DNA of 64,000 nucleotides from Mesodorylaimus sp. YZB2_4 (taxonomy: Eukaryota; Nematoda; Enoplea; Dorylaimida; Dorylaimidae): assembly GCA_030248295.1 (NCBI GenBank), contig JASANH010000770.1, positions 992,001 to 1,056,000 on the forward strand, given 5' to 3'. The notes under the pieces were generated by a model. That model worked only from the letters and a program-made list of their open reading frames with translations. It made no database searches and had not been told where the DNA came from. The position numbers were made by a program, and so were the translations under genes. Below, in pieces: positions 35,749 through 46,337 of the stretch (the stretch's first letter is position 1; every line of letters starts with the position of its first letter).

Positions 35749-36669
35749 CTACCCCACAGTAACTACTGCCAAAAGGTAGCTCGGGAGATGTATAGACCTA
35801 CGTTGTGTGGTACAGTCTAGAGAGAGAATAGAATGAAAATGTCAAGATCTACACTAACTAATAACACTAGAGCGTGAAAATATAAAAGCACCTAAATTTA
35901 TACAGACCAAAGGCTATTCATTAGAGCCCAACATTTATGTTAGAGGACAAAAACGGAGAAAGTTTTGCTCTTTCCATGTTCCGCAGAAGAAATTTCCAAA
36001 TAGGGGTGCTTCCTGTTTTTAAAGCAACACACTCTAAGAGCAATTTTTAAGCCCCATCCAATATTATTTGCTGATATTTGCGCAAATACCGCTCTTGCTT
36101 TCATCACTGTAGCTTAAATGACGTCAATATTTTTCCCGCTGATATTCAAACAGCCGAAACCTATGTACGAAAAACAAGATTGACCGCACCTTTGTGCGTT
36201 TACTTCCCCTTCTAGAGCCTTCGTTAGAACGGACTGTAATTTTACAGGGGCAATCGCTGCACATTTGAGTGCGTGGGGCCGAGATAAATACACGTTCGTA
36301 GATGGGTTGTTATTTTGTTCGAAAAGGTATGAATTTGTCTAACATTGTTTGCGCCAATCAGCGTCATTAGTTTTCGAAGCACTCATTTCTATAACTACAA
36401 GATTTTCTCGTTTTGCTCTCAATTAATAACTGCTGCGCCCGTGCTCTATAAAATATCAGAGACGAACTTTGGCCAATCATAGACCTGATTAGCTAGCCAC
36501 ACTTTTCCTGCTCCTGACGGCGCCGCCCTCAGACTGAAAAAGGTGTACTTAAAAGCACCTCTGACATTCCTCAATATCCACTTATGACGCCTTCAAGAGC
36601 CTAATCCGTGATCTTTCCCCTTCTAATCGTGCACAATATATGCTTGACCTTGCTTTGGCCACTTTCGCC
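35749..36669. other. 5' flank of the first intact GPCR gene
   Basis: No coding frame was found. CTATAAAAT at about 36447 could be a TATA box, although it lies over 200 bp from the start codon. Confidence 0.35.
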
Positions 36670-37683
36670 ATGTGCAATCTTAGCGATTCGTTCATTCAGC
36701 ACAGCAACAACGCCCATTTCGCCGCTTACCAGGTCGTGTCCGTTGCATATTTCTGTCTTGGCTTACCTGGCCATCTTGTCGCCCTGTGGGCATTCTGCAA
36801 AGAGTACCAGAGCCAGAAAGCGTACCTTTATCAAATCTTCTCCGCAGTCAACCACGTTTTCCTGCTGCTGAGCAAATCCTCGCTAGTTTTCGGGCTGGAG
36901 CTCTGCGCCGGCTCAGAGTCGAATAAGGGTGTCGATTGGTTCAGAAGGAATTATGTTCTGATGTGGTTTTCGGCGCACATGTCCATTCCTCTGACCAACA
37001 TATTCTTCACCAATTCCGTTCTGTTGGCACTGGCAACCACGATCGATCGGATTGTCGCCTTGATCAAACCCGTGGCCTACTTCAAGAATATCAATTATAA
37101 GCGTCATCAGATCACCGCCCTGCTCGTCTGCTCGGTCATCAGCATCGGAGTGAATGCCAGCGATTCTCTGGTCCGTGGTGTCGTGCTTGGTCCAGACTCG
37201 CTTTACACTATCACCATCAATTCAGACTACAGCGGTAGCATTGCCGCCAGTGTGGTATGGTATCTGCGCAATGTTACACTGTCCACCAGTGTAGCTGGCT
37301 TAGTTTTCTCAAATTGCTCTCTCATGTATCTTTTCCGCAAATGGCAGAAAACGATAAAAAGCCTTGTTCTAACAAATAAAACGGATGAGGAACGACGGAA
37401 AAAGCAAGAAGCTGTCTTGTTCATTTTAACAGTATCTCAATCCTTTCTGAACTTCATTGCCGCCACTGCACTGATTCTGTTCTACATAGGGATGAGTTAC
37501 GTTCACTCTTTCTTAGCTTGCTACGGATTATTGTCTAGTTCACTGCTGGATGCTACCCAAATGATATGCGATATGCTGGAATTTTATGCTGTATTTAGCA
37601 TGAGCAAACAATTCAGGAGAAATGTTTTCGACTTATTCGGGAAAAAAAACGCAGTTGGAGCGAGTGTGGCACCGATTATTTGA
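36670..37683 (+). CDS. Rhodopsin-like GPCR, copy A
   Basis: An intronless receptor of 337 residues. I chose the ATG at 36670 because copy B at 45324 starts at the same codon and similarity ends there; an in-frame ATG at 36640 is less likely. Hydrophobic segments are spaced like a seven-helix receptor. TM1 carries GLPG. TM3 ends in LATTIDRIVALIKP, a DRY-like motif. TM6 begins KKQEAVLFILTVSQSFLNF. TM7 ends in DMLEFYAVFSMSKQFRR, in the place of NPxxY plus helix 8. N-glycosylation sites occur at the N-terminus (NLS). The family is best described as a divergent class A receptor, probably chemosensory or peptide-gated, and no ligand can be read from the sequence. Its first 211 or so codons are near identical to copy B, whereas the rest is not. 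Confidence 0.85.
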   Translation: MCNLSDSFIQHSNNAHFAAYQVVSVAYFCLGLPGHLVALWAFCKEYQSQKAYLYQIFSAVNHVFLLLSKSSLVFGLELCAGSESNKGVDWFRRNYVLMWFSAHMSIPLTNIFFTNSVLLALATTIDRIVALIKPVAYFKNINYKRHQITALLVCSVISIGVNASDSLVRGVVLGPDSLYTITINSDYSGSIAASVVWYLRNVTLSTSVAGLVFSNCSLMYLFRKWQKTIKSLVLTNKTDEERRKKQEAVLFILTVSQSFLNFIAATALILFYIGMSYVHSFLACYGLLSSSLLDATQMICDMLEFYAVFSMSKQFRRNVFDLFGKKNAVGASVAPII

Positions 37684-37850
37684 TTCGATTTTTGACTGTG
37701 TGAATGCCAAGAATCATTTTTCGAAAGTTCCAAAGTTTAAAGACATTTTGTAAAACAATTGAACTGAATTGGATGATGATTGATCGAGTTAGTGCTAGCG
37801 TGTTTTGGTGGATAACTATTATTGGAGGGTGGCGTTTGATCCAAAGCATA

Positions 37851-40345
37851 GGGGCCATCCATAAAGGTCTGCCGCAGCCTGGGCGAGGGGGGGGGAGGGG
37901 GTTAGCAAAAATGGTCAGGTGCGGTCGGGGGAGAAGGAGGGGTAGCGGGTAAGGACCGCCCGCAGCAAATTTTCCGACGGAGGACGGCAGTTTAGTAGCT
38001 TGTCTCTGGCTTCGAACACCTGGCTCTGGGCGACACCCCTGCCACTGTCAAATGGCGGGCGCCCGCCCAAGGAGAAGAGAATCGGAAAACTTTTTCGAAC
38101 ACCAGTCGGGAAGGCTCCTAAGCTAGTTCTTCTTTTTTAGTTCTTAGTTCTTACTTTACTGCAATCCCAAGCGGCCAAAGCGCACTGACAGGGCAGACAT
38201 GATAATCAACAAAAAAAAGGAAACAGATGTCACACAGAAAAAAACTTAAAACAAATATTCGTCATAAAAACACGCAATGATGATAAGGCGATATCTTCTG
38301 GCAAGTCATTCCATAAAATCTTTGCAGAATGTTCAAAAGACTGTCCGTAAGAGACCGTTCGAGATTTCGGCAACACCAAATGATGACTTGCAGTATTTCT
38401 TTGACTAAAACGCTGACCAGAAATCGATTTGTGAATAAAATTTGAGTTATTGTAGTCGTGAAATCCGTGGCAAAACTTATGAAATTGAAGTAACTTCAGA
38501 TATTTACGGCGGTCAGAAAGCGACGGCCACCCACATTTTTCTCTGACATTCGCTGATGTTATCGACCAGTCGTTGCAATAAATTCGAGCAGCAAGAAGTT
38601 GGGACTTCTCCAAATTTTCACTGTCCTTTTTCGTGATCGGATCATAAACACATGAACCATAATCCAGAACCGATCGAATGCAAGCTGTATAAACATTACC
38701 CATAACATTCTTATCCACATTTTTGCCGAGTTTACGTCGAAGAGCACCCAACATTGCCCTCGAGCGATTGGCAATGGCCGAAACGTGTTTTGAAAATTTC
38801 ATATCAGGAGAAAAAGTCACGCCGAGGTACCGTATTTCCTCAACAACTTCAATTGGGCGACCACGGATCAGAAATTGAGGAAGCCGATTTAATTTCTGAT
38901 GATTGTACCGAAATAACATCGCTTTTGATTTTTCTTGATTCAATTCAAATCCAAGAGCTGATAGCCATTCATCCACAAAATCAATTTTCGATTGGCACAG
39001 TTGGCCAGCTTCCAGGAAATTTTTTACTGGAGCGAGCAGAACTAAGTCGTCAGCGTATGCAAATAATCTGGCCCCGCTAAAGGTCGATGCAAAAACCTCC
39101 AAAATCGGGTTGACGTACGAGTTGAATAAGATTGGGCCTAGAATTGAGCCTTGTGGAACTCCAGAGGTCACGGTCGAAAGTCCTGACCTCGCTAAGTCCA
39201 TTGCAACGAATTGATTTCGATTGGATAAATAAGAGTGGACGATGGCCAACAATTTTTGCGGTAATCCATGGTGGTATTGAAGGGATCTCAGCAGAGGAGC
39301 ATGGAGGAACACGATCGAAAGCTTTCTTAACATCCAAAAATATCCCAGCGACGTTTTCAAACTTTGAGTCGCCCAACCGATTATGAATGAATTGCGAAAC
39401 CGCAATGAGTGCCGAGTTAGTACCACGACGTTTCACAAAACCGAATTGATTGGGCGAGATATGCAGAAATGGACGAAGCATCTTTTGAATGTGGCTTTCA
39501 CAGATTTTAGAAAATACTGGTAGTAATGAGATAGGACGATAAGACCCAACAAAATTTTTATCTCCGGATTTTGGTATTGGAATAATAGCTAATCGTAAGC
39601 CTGAGCCCCCTCTCACCCTGTTTGCCCCTGTGTAAAGGTTCTCCCAGTCTAGACACAGAGAACCTGCCGCGAGAGCGGGTCACCTCTAGGGACAGGTCGG
39701 GACCACCTTTCTACGGGATCGGGATCGGCAAGCCCGATCGAGACCGATATTTTTTATTTACGGTCGTACATTGTTTGCACACACGAAGGAGATGCGTTTT
39801 TTTCCTCACTAAAGCACACTTTAGGTTTTTTGGAAGATATTTATCTGGTCTGGTTTCAGTCATTATAAATAAGCAGAAATTGATGAGTTCATTCGCAATT
39901 TTGATACGCGTCCAACACGGTCAGCCGAGGCTAAGTAACATCAGTGTTGCTATCATTATCGATTTGAGCCGATGTTGCTGCTGTCTCTTCATCGCTACTG
40001 GCCTTATCGCAGATATGATAGACCAGAGTGTACCATGCTTGTGCATATCATGATTATTAGCAGGATCCCAATGCCTCAATCTCAGGATCAGGATCGGGAT
40101 CGGAATTGCGATCCCCGCCTATGCCTAGTCACCTCACAGCCTCGTTTATCATATCGACTGCTTGCCAGCTAATATGATTTGAAGTCCCGTGGAGAACTGG
40201 GTTGGCGCGGCCCAACCCGTTGAACTTTTTAAAAAATATGGGGAAAAGTTGTGGGAAAAGTTTGTGGAGGCTTTTACAATATAATTCCGCTCCATAAATC
40301 AAAAATGATTTGTCTTCGAAGAAGTCACATTGTCAAGCATATTTT
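37851..40345. mobile_element. TIR element carrying a nested LINE
   Basis: The left end GGGGCCATCCATAAAGGTC equals the TIR of the 16825-18028 element. The left arm (37851-38124) and right arm (about 39596-40345) match that element in reverse orientation. The match fades near 40345, so the right terminus seems lost. A LINE fragment (38125-39595) interrupts it. Confidence 0.7.
38125..39616 (-). mobile_element. 5'-truncated non-LTR retrotransposon (LINE), broken RT
   Basis: The reverse transcriptase is read on the minus strand. One frame gives IPIPKSGDKNFVGSYRPISL, FGFVKRRGTNSAL and FLDVKKAFDRV. After a frameshift near 39310 the second frame (stop at 38230) gives GVPQGSILGPILFN, the catalytic LFAYADDLVLLAP, IRYLGVTFSPDMKFSKH and a C-terminal domain. 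This order is typical of the Jockey/CR1-like LINEs. No endonuclease is present, so the copy is 5'-truncated. The 3' end, at about 38125, carries AAGAACT-type short repeats rather than a pure A tail. It sits in a TIR element whose empty counterpart is at 17742-17752. Confidence 0.85.
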
Positions 40346-40879
40346 AAGTCAAGCCTTTACCTACTTAAAGACGCAAAGCTTCGCAAACAGTTTTTTAATC
40401 AAGAAATCCATATTATGACTTATGATCAGTCTAATCTAATTTTGATTTGAAGCATAAGGTGCCAACCCCTAATTTACATGCGATAAATCCCAGTTCTTGA
40501 CGATTTTGCGCTTGTTTCAGCCAGCCGAGAGCATAAATGTGACGCTTTTCTGATACCCGCTTGGCCCAGAAGTTTATGCGACAGTAAGCGGACTGGGCCA
40601 AATTCAATGTGATCATAGGCGAGCTCAAAGTACACACCAAATAGAAAAAAACTGATGCTTTAAAAACCTGTGATAATAATCGGAATGCGTTATTATTAGG
40701 TGGGCTCTACTGTGGCTTAGTCGAGCGGCAGAAATTTTAGCAGGGAATGGAAATGTGATTGAAATATGAAAGTATATATTAAAAAGTTTGAGGTTTTGGT
40801 CGCGCAGTCATTTATGAGCAGCACGGATCTTCTTCACTTTACTTCATCAGCTTGTAAAGTACATAGATCCCGGAGATCA

Positions 40880-41310
40880 TAGATGCGGCCGCGGTGGTGC
40901 AGCGATCCGGCATTCGTCTCTCCGTATTGCTTAAGAGCGAGTGGCTGGACTCGTCCCGGGTTCGATCCCCGGTGATGGAGGTCGGTTTGCGAACCATAAA
41001 CCCTCGCTGACCTTGCACGCCAGGCCGTGGGTGACTCATCCGGTACCGTAGAGGCGCTCAGAGTGGAGAGACGGGAGTCAAACGAGGAGATAGTCTCGGC
41101 TGCTGAGCACGGGCAAGGTTCAAAGCCCGCCCGCCATCGTCCGAGGAAGTCGGTGTCCTGTCCAGGATGCCCTCGCGCGGATATGCTCCTAGTGGAGACA
41201 CGCAGAGGGAAGCTGCTGTGTGCGCTGGTCACCGCACAACCCTGCTTATAAGGTTTGACTGCTGGCCGGCTATAGGCAAAACGAGCTTCGGCTTACAAAA
41301 TTGAAAAAAA
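40880..41310 (+). repeat. tRNA-derived SINE
   Basis: GGTGGTGCAGCG at 40893 is an A box. GGTTCGATCCC at 40959 is a perfect B box, 66 bases later. Between them lies tRNA-like sequence. An unrelated GC-rich body of about 320 bp follows and ends in an A-rich tail (AAAATTGAAAAAAAGG). This is the layout of a SINE. No second copy is evident in the window. Confidence 0.7.
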
Positions 41311-42638
41311 GGAGATCATACATTCGGTTTTGACTCTAGTAGAAGGGTTAAATCATGATTCGATTGCTATGCTCCAATGCCGTGTTGCAATAGCGATCTA
41401 GAAACGTTTACTTCCTGGTCCAAGGACAAAGAAGACGAGCCTTAACCCTAGAATCGCTTTTTTGTTCCGTAATGAGAAAACTGTTCAGCCAAAGTAAGCA
41501 GCTGCCATACTGGTAAATTATGTAAAGCCCCACTGTTTAATTTAAATGTACACTAGAGCTAAAAAAGTAAAGCACGACTGGAAAGTATCCACATAAATTG
41601 TGATTTTTCCTCCAAGGCCAGCCGTTGGACTTTTTACGCAACACAGCTGAAAAGGCATTAAAAATTGCACTGGGAGAGATCTTTTTTGTTTTCATATCAA
41701 TACCCCATGGATCCAGGCCACATTTTAAAAAATCCAGGGAAAAAATGGTCGCTCAAAAGTAAAGCGCGATTCGGAAAGCGCGTGAAAAATCAATTACATG
41801 AGCGTTGCCCCTTCGTTTAGATTATGTTATTGATTAAAAATCTGGTTAAAAAGAATTCGAAAATAAGCAGGGAGTTCAGATTTTCGATATTACGGAATCG
41901 ATTATCGATTTGCATTTGATCGATCAAAAGCAGTTGCGAGTGATCAGGAATTGTATCAGGAGTTGGGTACAGTTTAAAAGCAGTTTTTTGTGAAATTGTA
42001 AATTGTGCAGGCTCACGGCGCTGTTTCGGCTGCCAAAAGGGTGGAGACCAAGGAAAAAACACCCGGAATAAATCATCTGATCGGACGCACATCGATCGGG
42101 TACCCTACAGTACGGCAGACAGCCAATCAAGTAAAACAAAAATTTTGCAATCCACATATTTTTAGTACCAGCACAATATGGACCGTCGTTCATCGAAGTT
42201 TAGCTTCACTGGACGCCTTCTATCAAAGATGCTGTTGATCTCGTTCGAGAATCGAAAATTCGCTTGGCTCTTGCTGGAGATATTATCAATTGGACGGCTC
42301 AGCAAAGGATGAAATTGTCATGGGATGATAAATCAAAGCTCACTCTGTTTCCCAACGATGAGGTTCGTTATCTGCAACATCCTAGACACGCTCGGTTCGG
42401 TCTAAGGCACCCTTTACCGACTACGAAACATGGGGGGGGGGGGGGGGGTTGGTTCAGTCACGATTTAGAGATGCTTTTCTGGAAAGGGTATGGTCCAATT
42501 CATGAAATCGATGACGACATTGATCGATTTGTTTATCGACGCAATTTGCCTAATCTGAAGCTACCACATGATTTAAAAATTTGCCATTTGGTTGCAGTTC
42601 TCAGCAGGATAACGATCCAAAACACAAATCAATAATGG

Positions 42639-42909
42639 TGTAACCCCCCGCCTGGTAGACCATGTAATCGATTGTAATCGATTATCGATTACAATCGATT
42701 ACATGGCCTAATCGAGGCCATGTATTGATGTAATCGAAGCGAGAGGGAGAGAGTAATCGATACTTTTCCCTGGCTGGGAGACGTCAACCCCTTGGGTTGA
42801 TGTTTCAGCCGTAGCTATAGTCGCAAGACTTGCCTGCTCCAGTCGGAGTTTTTGACCCACCGACTTCGATTCCGCCGCCTCCCTCCTACGCCTGCCAGGC
42901 TTGGTTACA
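42639..42909 (+). mobile_element. Solo LTR of the miniature LTR family
   Basis: Starts TGTAACC, ends GGTTACA, and matches the LTRs at 35.0 and 19.5 kb through GAGTAATCGATAC, CCCTGGCTGGGAGACGTCAA and AGACTTGCCTGCTCCAGTCG. ATGG flanks both sides (42635-42638, 42910-42913), a 4-bp target duplication of the same length as at 35 kb. It splits the transposase frame of the Tc1-like element. It is longer than the 35-kb LTRs because of an extra palindromic segment. Confidence 0.85.
42661..42705. repeat. 45-bp near-perfect palindrome inside the solo LTR
   Basis: Two 22-base arms built from TGTAATCGATTGTAATCGAT and its reverse complement flank a single central T. It would form a long hairpin. The segment is absent from the other LTR copies. 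Confidence 0.85.
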
Positions 42910-43334
42910 ATGGTATCACAGCGGTTCAAGCAGGCGAAAATTCGGCCTCTGCACGGCCAACGCAAAGCCTAGATCTATCGAAAAACCTGTGTGACCACGT
43001 CGTTCAAGCCGTTCTCAAGCTCACTCGAATAGCATCGGTTTGTTCTAAGCGATCGCTCAAGCATGGTCTGAAGTAGCCCAGTCGATGAGAAATCGATTGC
43101 GCGATTTTATGCAGCGCCGATGCAAAGGGGTGATCAAAAACTTGCTAAAAAACTTGTATAACATTGCTTTTTACTGATATTCAGTGTTGGGTAGTTTTGA
43201 CTCTGGTATTTGAACCGTTCCTTGATCAGTAAAAAAACTGGTCTGATCCATTGCTTACACTCGTATTGGCAGAGTGTCAAATAGGCCTTCTGAAATATAC
43301 TGCATTTTGCAACCCAAGTAGCACTGCACATACA

Positions 43335-44996
43335 TACAGTGGCGGACAAAAGAAATCACACTTCTGAGAAAATGCGGACCTCTCTGAATTTATTGCAGCG
43401 TAGTGATTTCAGTTCGCAACGAGAGGCGATGAAAATTTCACAGTGGAAAGAGCGATGTTTGTTTACTTAATGCTGAATTTCTGAGTAGGTTTCATCAATC
43501 AGGTGATCTTATTCGTTAACTATGAAGCAAAAAGCCTGGAAAAACTGGAGGACAAAAAAAAATCACACAAACCAGAAATTTATTTGTTTTACGATTGCCT
43601 CGGTCAGATCAACTAGATTTTTATGACTTTTGGAGTTGTATAAATAGAGGGCCATCAGCCACGAGAAATTCAGAGTTGTGTTTAGCTATTACACGAAATG
43701 GCGATTTGAAAACCTCCTCTCACTGGTGGACAGCGGTCATTGTTGGTCGATCTGCGAAATCAAGGCAAATCATTTGGTCAAAGCGCTAAAGAAACGGGTT
43801 TCAGCCGATTCACGATTGCTAGTATCGTCAGGAAGCCCAGAATATCAAATACATCGAAGATCTGACTGGGCGAGGCAGAAAGCGAAAGACCACCTCGAGA
43901 ATTGATAGGATGATCGTCAATACAGCCAAGGCCAATCGAAGATTATCGGTGATACAAGTGGCGAGGAATCTCGAACGGGCCAATGGCGCACTCGTCCCAC
44001 CAAAAACCGTCTTCAAGCATCTTCACGAAGCCAAATTCAGATCCCGCATTCCCCAGAAGAAGCCATTTTTTCCACCCACCACACGAAAGATCGCCTTCAA
44101 TTCGCTCGAGAACGCGCGGACAAGCTGCTAGAGTTTCGGAAGAAGATTTTCTGGTCAGACGAATCAAAGTTCAACCTCGTTTCATCCAATTGTCCGACCA
44201 AAGTGCGAAGGAAACCAGGTAAACATTACAACCTGAGCTGCACTCGAGGGACTGTCAAATTTGGTGGTGGAAGCGTGATGGTTTCGGGGTACATGGCGTA
44301 CAATGGCAACGGGCCATTGGAATTAATCGATGACCGAATAAAATAGATTTACACTGCTGCGGAATCCTGGACAACAACCTCTTTTAGTCAGCCGACCAAT
44401 TGGGCCTGCCATGCGACCATACATCTCCCAACAAGATGATGACCCCGAGAATACGGCACGATTGTCCAATCAATGGTTCGACGAATATGGCGTTCGGTTG
44501 CTAGAATGGCCAACCCGAAGCCTGTACCTCAATCCTTATTGAACATCTGCGGCACCAGCTCGAACAAGACTTGGAAATCGGCGGCTCGAGTCGAAGGACG
44601 AGTTGAAAGCTGCCTTGACCACTGCGTCGACGCCGTTAAGCTTCTAAAAGATCAGAAATTTAGCCGACTCGATGCCCACGACGTTTGCAAGCTGTGATTG
44701 AGCTGAAAGGTGGGCCCACCAAATACTGATTGATCAGAATCGGGTGATTTTTTGTGTGAAAGTGCAACTGTGTGATTATATTTGACCCAGGCATTTTGAG
44801 AGTAGCTGTAGAGAAAGGGACTGGTCTCTCGAATCTGTGCTGTAAGAAAAATTTTTTCCCATGCTGTCCAGCATTAAAAATACTGCTAGAAAATGCTACT
44901 TTCATACTTATATGCTTCACGCGCTGAAGAAATAAAAGACAAAAACCCCAGTAGACTTACTTCCTTCCAGGTGTGTGATTTATTTTGTCCACCACT
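43335..44996 (+). mobile_element. Tc1-like transposon with TIRs, broken transposase, copy 2
   Basis: The left end TACAGTGGCGGACAAAAGAA continues with ATCACAC. The right end, read inverted, is TAGTGGTGGACAAAATAAAT and continues with CACAC. These are classical Tc1 termini. Inside, frames give SVIQVARNLERANGALVPPK (helix-turn-helix region), then FWSDESKFNL, KVRRKPGKHYN, GTVKFGGGSVMV and FDEYGVRLLEWPTRSLYLNP. Frameshifts and stops (for example the TAG after DRIK near 44345) break the transposase. It is a different lineage from copy 1. Confidence 0.85.
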
Positions 44997-45323
44997 AGGT
45001 ACTGCAAAGCGGGAAAATATGGTGGGGAAACGACCAAGTGGGTCAAAGAAGCAGCGAGTCATTAGTGTGTAACTTGACAAATACCCGCCCGCGGAGATGA
45101 AGGTTGACAAAATATAATGCAAATTCCATTGAAGCTCCTGACCTCTCTATAACAAATTTTTTAGTCTCGTGCATTAATCAATTATTATCGGCGTCAAACA
45201 AGTTCATGATCCATGTATATATAATGTCAGAAATAAGCGGCAAGACATGCCTTGGACCCGGCATTATAACCTCGCGAGGCACCTACATATACTTTCTTAC
45301 TCTGGTCTACTCCTGCATCCACC

Positions 45324-46337
45324 ATGTGCAATCTTAGCGACTCGTTCATTCAGCACAGCAACAACGCCCATTTCGCCGCTTACCAGGTCGTGTCCGTTGC
45401 GTATTTCTGTCTTGGCTTACCTGGCCATCTTGTCGCCCTGTGGGCGTTCTACAAAGAGTACCAGAGCCAGAAAGCGTACCTTTATCAAATCTTCTCTGCA
45501 GTCAACCACGTTTTCCTGCTGCTGAGCAAATCCTCGCTGGTTTTCGGGCTGGAGCTCTGCGCCGGCTCAGAGTCGAATAAGGGTGTCGATTGGTTCAGAA
45601 GGAATTATGTTCTGATGTGGTTTTCGGCGCACATGTCCATCCCTCTGACCAACATATTCTTCACCAATTCCGTTCTGTTGGCACTGGCAACCACGATCGA
45701 TCGGATTGTCGCCTTGATCAAACCCGTGGCCTACTTCAAGAATATCAATTATAAGCGTCATCAGATCACCGCCCTGCTCGTCAGCTCGGTCATCAGCATC
45801 GGAGTGAATGCCAGCGATTCTCTGGTCCGTGGTGTCGTGCTTGGTCCAGACTCGCTTTACACTATCACCATCAATTCAGACTACAGCGGTAGCATTGCCG
45901 CCAGTGTGGTATGGTATCTGCGCAATATTACACTGTCCACCAGTGTAGCTGGTCTGGTGGTATCAAATGGAATCCTCCTGCGTCTTTTCCGCAAATGGCA
46001 AGAGAAAATAAAAATCCTGTTTGTAACTAAAAAAATTGAAGAAGCAAAGCGCAAGAAACAAGAAACTGTCTTGTTCATTTTAACAGTATCTCAATCCTTT
46101 TTGAATTTCATAGCTGTCACTGCACTGATTTTCTTTTACATGGGGATGAGTTACGTTCATTCCTTTTTGGCCTGTTACGGGTTGTTTTATGGGTCTCTGT
46201 TGGATGCTACCCAAATGATATGTGATATGCTGGAATTTTATATGGTTTTTATTGGGAGCAAGCAGTTTAGGAAAATATTGATTGATTCGATGGGGAGAAA
46301 AAACGTAGTTGGTGTGAGTGGCGCGCCACTTTGTTGA
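45324..46337 (+). CDS. Rhodopsin-like GPCR, copy B
   Basis: An intronless receptor of 337 residues with the same landmarks as copy A: GLPG, TTIDRIVAL, KKQETVLFILTVSQSFLNF and DMLEFYMVF-SKQFRK. Over the first 211 residues I count about three changes from copy A (Cys/Tyr in WAF-KEYQ, Cys/Ser in LLV-SVI, Val/Ile before TLS). Beyond SVAGLV the two proteins differ at about a third of positions. The frame is open and both copies look functional. A short open frame in another register at 45247-45525 is a shadow. Confidence 0.85.
   Translation: MCNLSDSFIQHSNNAHFAAYQVVSVAYFCLGLPGHLVALWAFYKEYQSQKAYLYQIFSAVNHVFLLLSKSSLVFGLELCAGSESNKGVDWFRRNYVLMWFSAHMSIPLTNIFFTNSVLLALATTIDRIVALIKPVAYFKNINYKRHQITALLVSSVISIGVNASDSLVRGVVLGPDSLYTITINSDYSGSIAASVVWYLRNITLSTSVAGLVVSNGILLRLFRKWQEKIKILFVTKKIEEAKRKKQETVLFILTVSQSFLNFIAVTALIFFYMGMSYVHSFLACYGLFYGSLLDATQMICDMLEFYMVFIGSKQFRKILIDSMGRKNVVGVSGAPLC

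Larger units (their letters stand above)
42005..43130 (+). mobile_element. Decayed Tc1-like transposon, copy 1
   Basis: Read across several frames, the order is that of a Tc1 transposase. IRLALAGDIINWTAQQ and WDDKSKLTLF match the usual W-T-x-E-Q / SDESKFNLF region. YLQHPRHARFGLRHPLPTTKHGG follows with a long G homopolymer at the GGG codons (42432-42450). Then come GYGPIHEIDDDIDRF and LPNLKLP. QQDNDPKHKS gives the second catalytic Asp. RPTQSLDLSKNLCDHVVQAV corresponds to the WPxQSPDLNPIENLW block. Frameshifts, stops and a solo LTR inserted after QQDNDPKH show that it is dead. Clear TIRs were not found. Confidence 0.75.

Noticed and set aside
42264..42635. Apparent multi-exon conserved gene (NWTAQQ, GYGPIHEIDDDIDRF)
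   Set aside because: First taken for an unknown cellular gene. QQDNDPKH and the DLxxNLCDHV block show that it is a decayed Tc1-like transposase.
45247..45525. Second frame over the GPCR 5' ends (also 36608-36871)
   Set aside because: It is a +1 shadow of the receptor frame, identical in both copies only because the DNA is.
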